DNA of 64,000 nt, taken from NCBI RefSeq assembly GCF_030013905.1, contig NZ_CP124862.1:5335051-5399050 (forward strand), given 5' to 3'. Under the pieces are notes generated by a model. That model made no database searches. It was not told the origin of the DNA and saw only the letters and a program-made list of their open reading frames with translations. Shown piece by piece: positions 48,991 to 57,116 of this stretch. Within the stretch, counting starts at the first letter, position 1. Every line of letters starts with the position of its first letter. The stretch comes from Petroclostridium sp. X23 (lineage in GTDB: Bacteria > Bacillota > Clostridia > SK-Y3). The position numbers were made by a program, and so were the translations under genes.

Positions 48991-50052
48991 ATGAAAAAAG
49001 GTTTTAAATTATTTACATGCGTTACTTTATTAATATTAGTACTATCTATTGCTTTAACTGGTTGTGGGTCAAAACAACCGAATAATTCAGGCACACCAAG
49101 TAATGCAGATGCAGGTGATAATGATTCGGCGAAAAAGCCTGAAAAGGTATTTGATGTAAGTCTTCCACTGGGTAAAGATTCACACCATGATGTAGGAATA
49201 CAAAAATTCAGAGAAGAACTTGAAAAAAGAACAAACGGCCGTTTATCAGTAAAGCCACATTACAATAACGCTTTAGGCGGAGAACGTGAAGCAATAGAAG
49301 GTATGATGGTTAACACAATAGATATGGCAATTAGTTCTACTGGTCCGTTAGGAGGATTTGTTAAAGAAATCTTTATGTTTGACTTGCCATATCTATTTAA
49401 AGATGTTAATCATGCCTATGCAGTCTTAGATGGTGAAATCGGAGATTTCTTAGAAGAGAGAATTGCAGAAGATGCGAATATAGTTGTTCTTGGCTGGATG
49501 GAAAATGGCGTGAGAAATAATACCAATAATGTTCGACCGCTTAATACACCGTCTGATTTGGTTGGAATAAAACATCGTACACAGGAAAGTGAGGTTCAGT
49601 TAGATACCTGGACAGCTTTAGGAGCTAGTGCGACACCTATGGCATGGACAGAAGTGTTTACTGCTTTACAGCAAGGGGTAATCGATAGCCAAGAAAATCC
49701 ACTGGCAACAATTCGTGAAGTAAGATTTGATGAAGTTCAGAAATATTTAAACCTGACTCAGCATGTGTACTCTCCTGCACCACTTATGATTAGCAAGCAA
49801 TTGTTTGATACCCTTTCTCCGGAAGATCAGCAAGCAATGTTTGAAGCAGCAGCTGTTGCGGTACCGGTTCAGCGTGCATTTAATCAGGCACAGGAAGAAG
49901 AAATCATAAAAGATTTAGAAGCAAAAGGCATGACAGTAACCAGACCTGATTTGGAGCCATTTAGACAAGCAGTTGAACCAGTATATGAAAAATGGGCACC
50001 AAGAATTGATAAAGATTTAATAGAGCGCGTGAGAAATTACAAATATGAATAA
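48991..50052 (+). CDS. TRAP transporter substrate-binding protein (DctP type)
   Basis: The 353-aa lipoprotein has a signal ending ALTGC (Cys about 26) and a DctP fold. Visible are SLPLGKDSHHDVGIQKF, an Arg in GWMENGVRNNTNN and the later QEN-P block (GVIDSQENPLATI) around the carboxylate-binding site. It captures an organic acid for the two membrane proteins encoded next. AAGGAGGAG precedes the ATG. The signal anchor replaces the periplasmic form of Gram-negative relatives. Confidence 0.93.
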   Translation: MKKGFKLFTCVTLLILVLSIALTGCGSKQPNNSGTPSNADAGDNDSAKKPEKVFDVSLPLGKDSHHDVGIQKFREELEKRTNGRLSVKPHYNNALGGEREAIEGMMVNTIDMAISSTGPLGGFVKEIFMFDLPYLFKDVNHAYAVLDGEIGDFLEERIAEDANIVVLGWMENGVRNNTNNVRPLNTPSDLVGIKHRTQESEVQLDTWTALGASATPMAWTEVFTALQQGVIDSQENPLATIREVRFDEVQKYLNLTQHVYSPAPLMISKQLFDTLSPEDQQAMFEAAAVAVPVQRAFNQAQEEEIIKDLEAKGMTVTRPDLEPFRQAVEPVYEKWAPRIDKDLIERVRNYKYE

Positions 50053-50062
50053 TTAGTTTAAA

Positions 50063-50092
50063 GGGGTAGCACGGATAAGCATTTGCTACCCC
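50063..50092 (+). promoter_or_regulatory. Intercistronic hairpin between dctP and dctQ
   Basis: GGGGTAGCA pairs with TGCTACCCC around a 12-base loop; there is no T tail. It probably protects the binding-protein mRNA or reduces read-through to the membrane genes. Confidence 0.65.
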
Positions 50093-50147
50093 GTTAGACA
50101 ATAATGTTCAAAGAGCTTGTTGATTAGTTTGTAAGGAGGAATACACA

Positions 50148-50639
50148 TTGCAGGCAATTTTGAGAAAGTATATTCGATTTATTGACTTTATTCAAAAGAT
50201 TAACGGCTATATATTAGCGGCTATAGTCGGTCTAATGACAGTCCTGATTTTCTGGCAAGTATTCGCTAGATTTGTAGTTGGGACACCACTAACTTTTTCA
50301 GAGGAAGTTTCTCGTTTTGTAATGATATGGATGACTTTATTAGGATCAGCATATGCAATGAGAGAAGGTGCGCTAATTGCAATTGACATACTACCTGATC
50401 TAGCGAAAGGTAAAGCACGGATAATACTAAAAGTTACTATTTATTTATTATGTTCAATCTTATTTTATTTTCTTATCATGAACGGATACGAGATGGCTCA
50501 GGCGATTTCTCGTCAAAAAGCACCTAGTACCGGATTATCTATGTTTTGGCCTATGTTAGCACTGCCTGCAGGTGGTTTACTGATGCTTCTTAATACGGTA
50601 GCATTAATTATAGAAGAATTTATAGGGAAGGAGGAATAA
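50148..50639 (+). CDS. TRAP transporter small membrane subunit (DctQ type)
   Basis: The 163-aa protein has four membrane helices (about 18-38, 52-70, 92-112 and 132-155). The region FSEEVSRFVMIWMTLLGSA is typical of DctQ. The TTG start at 50148 follows AAGGAGG. It bridges the binding protein and the large permease. Its stop is 3 bp before dctM. Confidence 0.92.
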   Translation: MQAILRKYIRFIDFIQKINGYILAAIVGLMTVLIFWQVFARFVVGTPLTFSEEVSRFVMIWMTLLGSAYAMREGALIAIDILPDLAKGKARIILKVTIYLLCSILFYFLIMNGYEMAQAISRQKAPSTGLSMFWPMLALPAGGLLMLLNTVALIIEEFIGKEE

Positions 50640-50642
50640 AAA

Positions 50643-51917
50643 GTGGTTGCATTTATGTTTATTTCATTATTAATCTTTTTTCTAATAGGCGTACCTATTG
50701 CACTTGCCCTAGGATTATCAACAGCATTAACTGTATATTTGGGAGATTTAAGATCTTTACAGATTGTTGCACAACAAATATTTAATTCTCTTAACTCCTT
50801 CCCTCTTATGGCCATTCCGTTTTTTATGGTTGCCGGAAATCTAATGCAGTCTGGAGGAATTTCAAAGCGATTAGTAAACTTTGCATATACTTTAGTAGGA
50901 CATATTACTGGAGGACTTGCAATGGTTGCTATTGTTACCTCAATGTTTTTTGCAGCCATATCCGGTTCCGGCGCTGCTACAACAGCAGCAGTAGGTTCTA
51001 TTCTCATACCCGCTATGATTAAAAAGGGATATGATGCAAACTATGCTAGTGCAAATCAGGCAGTATCAGGAGCGTTAGGGGTAATTATTCCACCAAGTAT
51101 TCCTCTGATATTATATGGTATTGCGGCGAAGCAATCTATTGGAGACCTATTTATGGCAGGGGTTTTGCCAGGAGTTTTTGTCACTGTTACTTTACTTTTA
51201 GCAGCTTATATTGTAGCTAAAAAAAGAGGGTATGTTGGTGTTGAAAGGAGCACGCTTAAAGATATTTGGAAAGCCTTTAAAGGAGCAATTTTTTCATTAT
51301 TGATGCCGCTTATTGTATTAGGTGGTATCTACGGTGGTATATTTACACCTACAGAAGCGGCGGTAGTAGCTGTAGTTTATTCATTATTTATAGGTTTTGT
51401 TGTTTATAAAGAATTGAGAATTAAAGATTTGCCAGGGATTTTCAAAGAATCTGCTGTCACTACGGCCGTAATTATGATTATTATCGGAACCGCTGGATTA
51501 TTTAGCTATATTATAAACTTACTAGATGTGCCAAACATGATTTCAGAAGCAGTTTTAAGCGCTACATCAAGTAAGATTGCGTTCCTTATAGTTGTTAATA
51601 TATTACTTTTGATAACGGGAATGTTTGTGGAAGCAGCTGCGGCCATTCTGATTTTTGTTCCAATCTTAATGCCGGTTGTTGAAACTTTAGGAATTGATCC
51701 GATTCATTTTGGTGTCATTATGGTTGTGAATTTAGCAATGGGAATGATTACGCCTCCTGTAGGACTTAATCTATTCGTAGCATCGCGAATTGCCAATATA
51801 AAGATAGAAAGAATATCAAAAGCGATTATGCCATTTGTTGCAATTTTATTGGTCGATGTTCTAATTATTAGCTTTATTCCAGCACTATCAACATGGCTGC
51901 CTTCACTGCTACGCTAG
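50643..51917 (+). CDS. TRAP transporter large permease (DctM type)
   Basis: The 424-aa sodium-dependent channel subunit has about 12 hydrophobic segments. Family blocks include SLNSFPLMAIPFFMVAGNLM, SGSGAATTAAVGSI, IIPPSIPLI and MGMITPPVGLNLFVA. GTG 50643 follows GGAAGGAGG. With DctP and DctQ it imports a carboxylic acid, probably the substrate of the operon's CoA-activating enzymes. Confidence 0.95.
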   Translation: MVAFMFISLLIFFLIGVPIALALGLSTALTVYLGDLRSLQIVAQQIFNSLNSFPLMAIPFFMVAGNLMQSGGISKRLVNFAYTLVGHITGGLAMVAIVTSMFFAAISGSGAATTAAVGSILIPAMIKKGYDANYASANQAVSGALGVIIPPSIPLILYGIAAKQSIGDLFMAGVLPGVFVTVTLLLAAYIVAKKRGYVGVERSTLKDIWKAFKGAIFSLLMPLIVLGGIYGGIFTPTEAAVVAVVYSLFIGFVVYKELRIKDLPGIFKESAVTTAVIMIIIGTAGLFSYIINLLDVPNMISEAVLSATSSKIAFLIVVNILLLITGMFVEAAAAILIFVPILMPVVETLGIDPIHFGVIMVVNLAMGMITPPVGLNLFVASRIANIKIERISKAIMPFVAILLVDVLIISFIPALSTWLPSLLR

Positions 51918-52070
51918 TAAAAACAGATCTTAATATTATTTGCAATAAGAATTATTAACAAAACCATTTCTTAATGAGTGACTTATTATAAATTGAATTC
52001 AATTTAACATAACGACTACTAGCAATAGAGATCTAAAATTAGGCTAATAAAGTTAACAGATTTAGCAGTA

Positions 52071-52106
52071 TTAAAGTACCATAGAATCAATTCTATGGTA
52101 CTTTAA
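52071..52106 (+). terminator. Terminator of TRAP operon, AAGTACCATAGA hairpin copy 2
   Basis: A perfect 16-bp stem TTAAAGTACCATAGAA with a TCAA loop ends the acyl-CoA/TRAP operon. Its core is the same as the ABC-operon terminator at 41079-41115. Confidence 0.75.
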
Positions 52107-52170
52107 TCTCATATATGGAGGACATTATTATTAAGCCATTTATTTTAAACTAATAAATAGAGGTGATCCA

Positions 52171-53310
52171 ATGAAGATATTAATAGCTCCTGATTCTTTC
52201 AAAGGAAGTAATACAACCATTAGTGTTGCAAATAAGATAGAAAAAGGAATAAGGAAAGTATTTCCTAATGCAGAAGTAGTTAAAATACCTATTGCTGACG
52301 GTGGAGAGGGAACAGTAGATGCGTTAGTTATAGGTACTGGAGGAGAGATCAAGAAAGCTTACGTTACAGGACCGTTAGGCAAAAAAATATATGCTGAATA
52401 TGGTGTGCTGAAAAATGGCACTGCAGTAATTGAAATGGCAGCGGCGTCAGGACTACCGTTAATTTCGGAAGAGAAGAGAAACCCATTGTTAACGACTACA
52501 TATGGTACCGGAGAGTTAATTAAAGCGGCTTTAGACCAAGGGTGCAAAAAAATTGTAATTGGTATTGGTGGCAGTGCGACCAATGATGGAGGATTGGGAA
52601 TGGCACAGGCACTAGGAGTATCCTTTAAAGATCAAGATGGAAATGAGCTTGGGTATGGTGGTGGAGAACTTGGCAAGCTTGCAGCTATTAATGTCTCCAA
52701 TCTAGATTCAAGAATAAACCAAACAGAAATTATCGTAGCCTGCGATGTATCCAATCCGCTGTGCGGTGAAAAAGGTGCCTCAGCGGTATATGGTCCGCAA
52801 AAGGGTGCGACACCAGATATGATAAAAGAGCTGGATGGAAATCTAAAAAAATATGCCGATATTATCAAACAGACATTACGAAAGGACATTAAAGATGTTT
52901 CGGGAGCAGGAGCGGCTGGAGGACTAGGATCAGGACTAATGGTTTTCTGCAATGCCCAGCTTAAGTCGGGAATTGAAACAATATTAGATGTAGTAAATAT
53001 AGATAGACATTTACCTACAACTGATTTGGTTATTACAGGAGAAGGAAAAATTGACGGACAATCCATCTATGGAAAGGTTCCGGTTGGAGTAGGGCAAAGA
53101 GCAAAAAAATACGGTGTACCTGTTTTAGCTATTGTTGGAGATATTGGTGAAGGTGCTTCAGCGGTATACGAATACGGTGTGGATGGTATCATGAGTACAG
53201 TAAATAAAGCAATGCCTCTTAGTGAAGCAATGGCCAAATCATCTGAACTTCTAGAAGACGCGGCTGAAAGAATAATGCGTATTATTAAAATGGGTATGGA
53301 TATCTCATAA
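52171..53310 (+). CDS. Glycerate kinase (GlxK/GarK family)
   Basis: The 379-aa kinase phosphorylates D-glycerate. Visible are IAPDSFKGSNTT at the N-terminus, IPIADGGEGTVDAL, IGIGGSATNDGGLGM and GEGKIDGQSIYGKVPVGV. AGAGGTGA precedes ATG 52171. It lies behind the TRAP terminator in the same orientation. Glycerate links to the same region's sugar or polyol catabolism only by inference. Confidence 0.93.
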   Translation: MKILIAPDSFKGSNTTISVANKIEKGIRKVFPNAEVVKIPIADGGEGTVDALVIGTGGEIKKAYVTGPLGKKIYAEYGVLKNGTAVIEMAAASGLPLISEEKRNPLLTTTYGTGELIKAALDQGCKKIVIGIGGSATNDGGLGMAQALGVSFKDQDGNELGYGGGELGKLAAINVSNLDSRINQTEIIVACDVSNPLCGEKGASAVYGPQKGATPDMIKELDGNLKKYADIIKQTLRKDIKDVSGAGAAGGLGSGLMVFCNAQLKSGIETILDVVNIDRHLPTTDLVITGEGKIDGQSIYGKVPVGVGQRAKKYGVPVLAIVGDIGEGASAVYEYGVDGIMSTVNKAMPLSEAMAKSSELLEDAAERIMRIIKMGMDIS

Positions 53311-53391
53311 TATTATTATTGAGTTTAAGCAAAAAGAAATTTTTCCTATAAATAAAAACTAGATGTACATAAAGTACGGGAGAGGTAAAAT

Positions 53392-55470
53392 ATGAAAAAA
53401 ATATATTACCAAGTGAATAAATTGCTTAAGGTCTTGAATGGTGTAAAACTTTCTAATTTTAAACTCATGAGTAATACAGCAATTAGAACAAAACTTATAA
53501 CATTCTTTCTGCTGTTAAGTATAATACCAGTAATAGTAATAGGTAGTTTCTCATACTATAGTGCTAAGAATACAGTGGAAGATCAAATAGGTATGTTTTC
53601 TAAGGAGTTATTAAAACAAACTGCAGAAAATATTAATTTTAAGATTACGGAGCTGGAAAAGCTAACGACAATGTTAGTGACAAATTCGAAACTTATTGAT
53701 ATTATTTCCAAAGATAAATATTCCGATGGCGCGGAAAAGCTACAAGATTCAATTGAAATAAAGAGTATATTACGATCTATTGCTCTAACTAATCACGATA
53801 TCAAAAATATAATTCTATATAAACCTGATGGTGAGACATTTTCTAATGTATCTTTTGAAGGAATATCCGATTTGTTAGGAGCAGAAGAGTTCCAGAACAC
53901 TCAAGTATTCAAAGAGATATATAATGGTGATAATGCACCGGTATGGGTAACAAGCTTAAAAGAATCATACGATCAAATATACTTAATGAGAAAATTGATA
54001 AATGTCCGCACACGAAAGACAGTAGGAATTCTGATATTCGTAATTAATAAATCCGCAATAGAAACTATTTATAACAATGTAAGCTTAGGTGAAAATACGG
54101 AAATGATAATGTTGGATACAAGTAAAACAATTATTTCCCATTCTCATATTAAAAAAATAGGTAAACAGTTTTCCGACGAGTATGAGAAAGACATTTTTAC
54201 TGAAAATGAATACGGAACAATATTGAAGAATAATTATCTTGTTGCCTATGCTTCATGCATAAATGGCTGGAAGATTGTGAACATGATACCTATAAGTTCG
54301 CTAATGACAAATATGCATATAGTCGGAAGATGGACAGCAATGATAGGTATCATATTTATATTATTAGCAATATTCATAGGAGTGATAATTTCACAGAGCA
54401 TTTCAAAACCCCTGCAAAACATTATGGACCTTATGGGGAAAGCCGAGCAGGGATATTTAAACGCAGTATCGGAAATTAAGGAAAAAAATGAAATAGGACA
54501 GCTTGGAAAAAGTTTTAATGTTATGATAGAGAATATCAGGCAATTAATTATCAATACCCGCCAAGTACTGGCACTCGTAGTAAAAGATACAAGTATCATT
54601 AATCAAGTAGCGGTGCAATCTGCTTTAGCCGCTGAACAAGTTTCTGTTGCAGTAGAAGAAATTGCAAAGGGTGCTAATGAACAGGCAAAAGAAGCAGAGA
54701 ATAGTACAGATATCATGAACCAGCTGGCTGGTAAAATTGACAATGTAAATGCAACAATAAAAAGAATTATAGATATTACTGTCAAGACAAATGCCATAGG
54801 AAATAATGCAGTAACAATAATTGATGATTTGAACCAAAATACAAAAGACATGGTATATATGTTCAGCGATATACAAAATCATGCTAACCAACTAAACAGC
54901 AGCACTAAAGAAATAAAAACTATCATTGAGGTTATAGAAGGAATTAGTGAGCAAACAAATCTTCTTTCACTAAATGCTGCCATTGAAGCGGCACGAGCAG
55001 GTGAATCAGGACGAGGATTTGCAGTTGTTGCGGAAGAGGTAAGAAAACTTGCTGAGAAATCTAGAGAGTCTGCAGTAATCATCGGTAATATTATTAAAAA
55101 CATTCAGGCAGAAACACAAGGTACTGTTGAGATAGTAAATAGAGCTAATAAAAAACTAAAACAACAGGAAGCTTCAGTTGTTATGACTAATGACGCATTT
55201 GTGGAGATTGAGAATGCCATGGAAATAGTGGTTAAGCAAGTTGAAGATGTAAGTATAGCTGTGCAGGATATCGATACCTATAAAGAGAAGTCGGTAAATA
55301 CTATTAATAGTATAGCAACAGTAGCACAACAAGCTGCTGCATCTACCGAAGAAGTGATGGCAACCAGTGAGCAGCAAACAGTAGCCTCACAGCAATTAGC
55401 AGAACTTTCAAATCAGTTTGCTGGGTTAGTAGACCAACTAAATAAATCTCTGGATAAATTTAAGGTTTGA
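53392..55470 (+). CDS. Methyl-accepting chemotaxis protein
   Basis: The 692-aa chemoreceptor has membrane helices at about 33-55 and 312-332. Between them is a Cache-type extracellular sensor of about 250 residues. A HAMP domain follows (about 333-386) and a signalling domain with the hairpin tip EQTNLLSLNAAIEAARAGES. No CheR/CheB pentapeptide is visible at the C-terminus. It sits 81 bp after glycerate kinase and may sense the acid imported by the TRAP system. Confidence 0.93.
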   Translation: MKKIYYQVNKLLKVLNGVKLSNFKLMSNTAIRTKLITFFLLLSIIPVIVIGSFSYYSAKNTVEDQIGMFSKELLKQTAENINFKITELEKLTTMLVTNSKLIDIISKDKYSDGAEKLQDSIEIKSILRSIALTNHDIKNIILYKPDGETFSNVSFEGISDLLGAEEFQNTQVFKEIYNGDNAPVWVTSLKESYDQIYLMRKLINVRTRKTVGILIFVINKSAIETIYNNVSLGENTEMIMLDTSKTIISHSHIKKIGKQFSDEYEKDIFTENEYGTILKNNYLVAYASCINGWKIVNMIPISSLMTNMHIVGRWTAMIGIIFILLAIFIGVIISQSISKPLQNIMDLMGKAEQGYLNAVSEIKEKNEIGQLGKSFNVMIENIRQLIINTRQVLALVVKDTSIINQVAVQSALAAEQVSVAVEEIAKGANEQAKEAENSTDIMNQLAGKIDNVNATIKRIIDITVKTNAIGNNAVTIIDDLNQNTKDMVYMFSDIQNHANQLNSSTKEIKTIIEVIEGISEQTNLLSLNAAIEAARAGESGRGFAVVAEEVRKLAEKSRESAVIIGNIIKNIQAETQGTVEIVNRANKKLKQQEASVVMTNDAFVEIENAMEIVVKQVEDVSIAVQDIDTYKEKSVNTINSIATVAQQAAASTEEVMATSEQQTVASQQLAELSNQFAGLVDQLNKSLDKFKV

Positions 55471-55674
55471 AGTAAGAAATATATGGTGGAGTCGATCTCA
55501 AGATATTAAAAAGCATAACTTAGAACATAGCATGCATTTAAGATATGGAGTTGGAAAAAAATACTTTATATAAGAAAAATTATATGTTATAATGATTGAG
55601 GATTATGTGTAAAATAATTTTAAACATTATACTATAGCCGTTTATCAGTATAAATAATAAAAAAGAGCAGTATG

Positions 55675-55701
55675 AACAGCCCAGGCTATGCCTGGGCTGT
55701 T
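55675..55701. repeat. Palindromic hairpin CCCAGGC/GCCTGGG, copy 2
   Basis: AACAGCCCAGGC and GCCTGGGCTGTT form a perfect 12-bp stem with a 3-base TAT loop. The core is shared with 27690-27712. There is no T tail. Confidence 0.7.
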
Positions 55702-55720
55702 GTAATGCGTATAAAATCAA

Positions 55721-55730
55721 GGGGGGGGGG
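55721..55730 (+). repeat. Homopolymeric G10 tract
   Basis: Ten consecutive G lie 63 bp upstream of the carbonic-anhydrase start, outside any gene. In AT-rich DNA this is rare and prone to slippage. Confidence 0.8.
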
Positions 55731-55793
55731 ACATTATGTAGTACAAAAACGGTTATATGACACTTCAAAAACCAATGAAAGGAAGAAAGTCAC

Positions 55794-56294
55794 ATGATTC
55801 TTAATTATAGCGGCACTTTACCAAAGATTCACGAATCCTGTTTTATCGCGCCTAGTGCGGATGTTATAGGCAAAGTGCAAATTGGAAAAGACTCAAGCAT
55901 CTGGTTTAAAACAGTACTACGGGGAGATGTAGCTTCTATTATTATTGGAAAAAACTCAAATATTCAAGACGGGTCCATCGTACATTGTGGGTACAATTTG
56001 GATACTATCATAGGGAATAATGTTGTTATAGGCCATAATGCTATCATACATGGGTGCCGGGTCGGAGATAACTGTTTAATCGGGATGGGAGCAATCATTC
56101 TTAATGGAGCAGTGATTGGAGAGAACTGCATCATCGGCGCCGGTGCACTTGTTACGTTAGGTAAAGAAATACCTCCTAACTCGATGGTATTGGGCAGCCC
56201 TGCTAAAGTCGTTCGGGAATTAACTGCGGAAGAGATAGAGTCAATCTATCAAAATGCGCAAAGGTATGTCATGCTTGGCAGGGAATATAAGTAA
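55794..56294 (+). CDS. Gamma-carbonic anhydrase family protein
   Basis: The 166-aa left-handed beta-helix protein is built of hexapeptide repeats. The metal-site histidines are placed as in gamma-carbonic anhydrases: IVHCG, VVIGHNAIIHGC. The Arg/Asp pair in LRGDVAS is also conserved. It may hydrate CO2 or act on a carnitine/CoA-type substrate, since many family members are uncharacterised. AAAGGAAG precedes ATG 55794. Confidence 0.88.
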   Translation: MILNYSGTLPKIHESCFIAPSADVIGKVQIGKDSSIWFKTVLRGDVASIIIGKNSNIQDGSIVHCGYNLDTIIGNNVVIGHNAIIHGCRVGDNCLIGMGAIILNGAVIGENCIIGAGALVTLGKEIPPNSMVLGSPAKVVRELTAEEIESIYQNAQRYVMLGREYK

Positions 56295-56361
56295 CGAATA
56301 TTTTTTTATAAAGTAACAAAAAATCTAATGTTAAGAGACATTTTGAGTGGGGGGAGTATAA

Positions 56362-57027
56362 GTGCCTAATATTACATATAACGATATTTCGAATAACCAT
56401 GAAATTAGAACCTATATTCAGAGAGGAAATGAGCTTTTGGGAGTTTTGGGATATACCGAGCATTCCATCGCCCATGCGGTAAAGGTAGGGGAAATCGCTG
56501 CCAATATCCTCCTGCAACTCGGATATAGTGAAAGAGATGCAGAATTAGCAAGAATTGCAGGGTTTATGCATGATATAGGAAATGTTGTTAACAGAGTTGA
56601 TCATGCTCAAACCGGAGCAGTATTGGCGTTCAATTTGCTGACAAGGATGGGGATGGACGCTGAAGAAGTAGCAACCATCGTTGCTGCAATAGGCAACCAT
56701 GATGAGGGCACCGGTTCGGCAGTGAATAATGTTTCAGCAGCGCTAATTCTGGCAGATAAGACCGATGTTAGAAGAACCCGCGTAAGAAACAATGACTTTG
56801 CGACCTTTGATATTCATGATCGGGTGAATTATGCCGTTGAAAAATCTTATACCCATATTATTGCCGAACGTAACGCTGTATTGTTGGAATTAGCCATCGA
56901 TACCAAAATCGTATCACTGATGGATTATTTTGAGATTTTCCTTGCGCGTATGTTGATGTGCAGAAGAGCAGCGGACTTTTTAAATGTGAATTTTGAGTTA
57001 GTGATCAATGGAACAAAATTGCTCTAA
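56362..57027 (+). CDS. HD-domain phosphohydrolase
   Basis: The 221-aa protein has an HD metal-dependent phosphohydrolase domain: HSIAHAVKVGE, FMHDIGN (the HD pair) and NHDEGTG. The substrate is probably a phosphomonoester or nucleotide. The GTG start follows GGGGGGAG. HD proteins are often found just upstream of secD in Clostridia, as here. Confidence 0.85.
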   Translation: MPNITYNDISNNHEIRTYIQRGNELLGVLGYTEHSIAHAVKVGEIAANILLQLGYSERDAELARIAGFMHDIGNVVNRVDHAQTGAVLAFNLLTRMGMDAEEVATIVAAIGNHDEGTGSAVNNVSAALILADKTDVRRTRVRNNDFATFDIHDRVNYAVEKSYTHIIAERNAVLLELAIDTKIVSLMDYFEIFLARMLMCRRAADFLNVNFELVINGTKLL

Positions 57028-57116
57028 TAGGCTCTAAAGTGTTCTAAAGTATTGACTATACTATAGCTGAGATATATAATACTTTATGTGATTTTACAAA
57101 AGGAGGAATTATACCA

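Larger units (their letters stand above)
55471..55793. other. 323-bp gap with hairpin and G10 tract
   Basis: The gap between the chemoreceptor and the gamma-carbonic anhydrase contains an operator-like GTCGATCTCAA at 55491, a TATAAT-type box near 55587, the palindrome at 55675-55701 and a run of ten G at 55721-55730. No gene was found. Confidence 0.65.

Noticed and set aside
52359..53066. Long antisense frames over glycerate kinase
   Set aside because: They mirror the codon pattern of the real gene and have no starts with ribosome sites.
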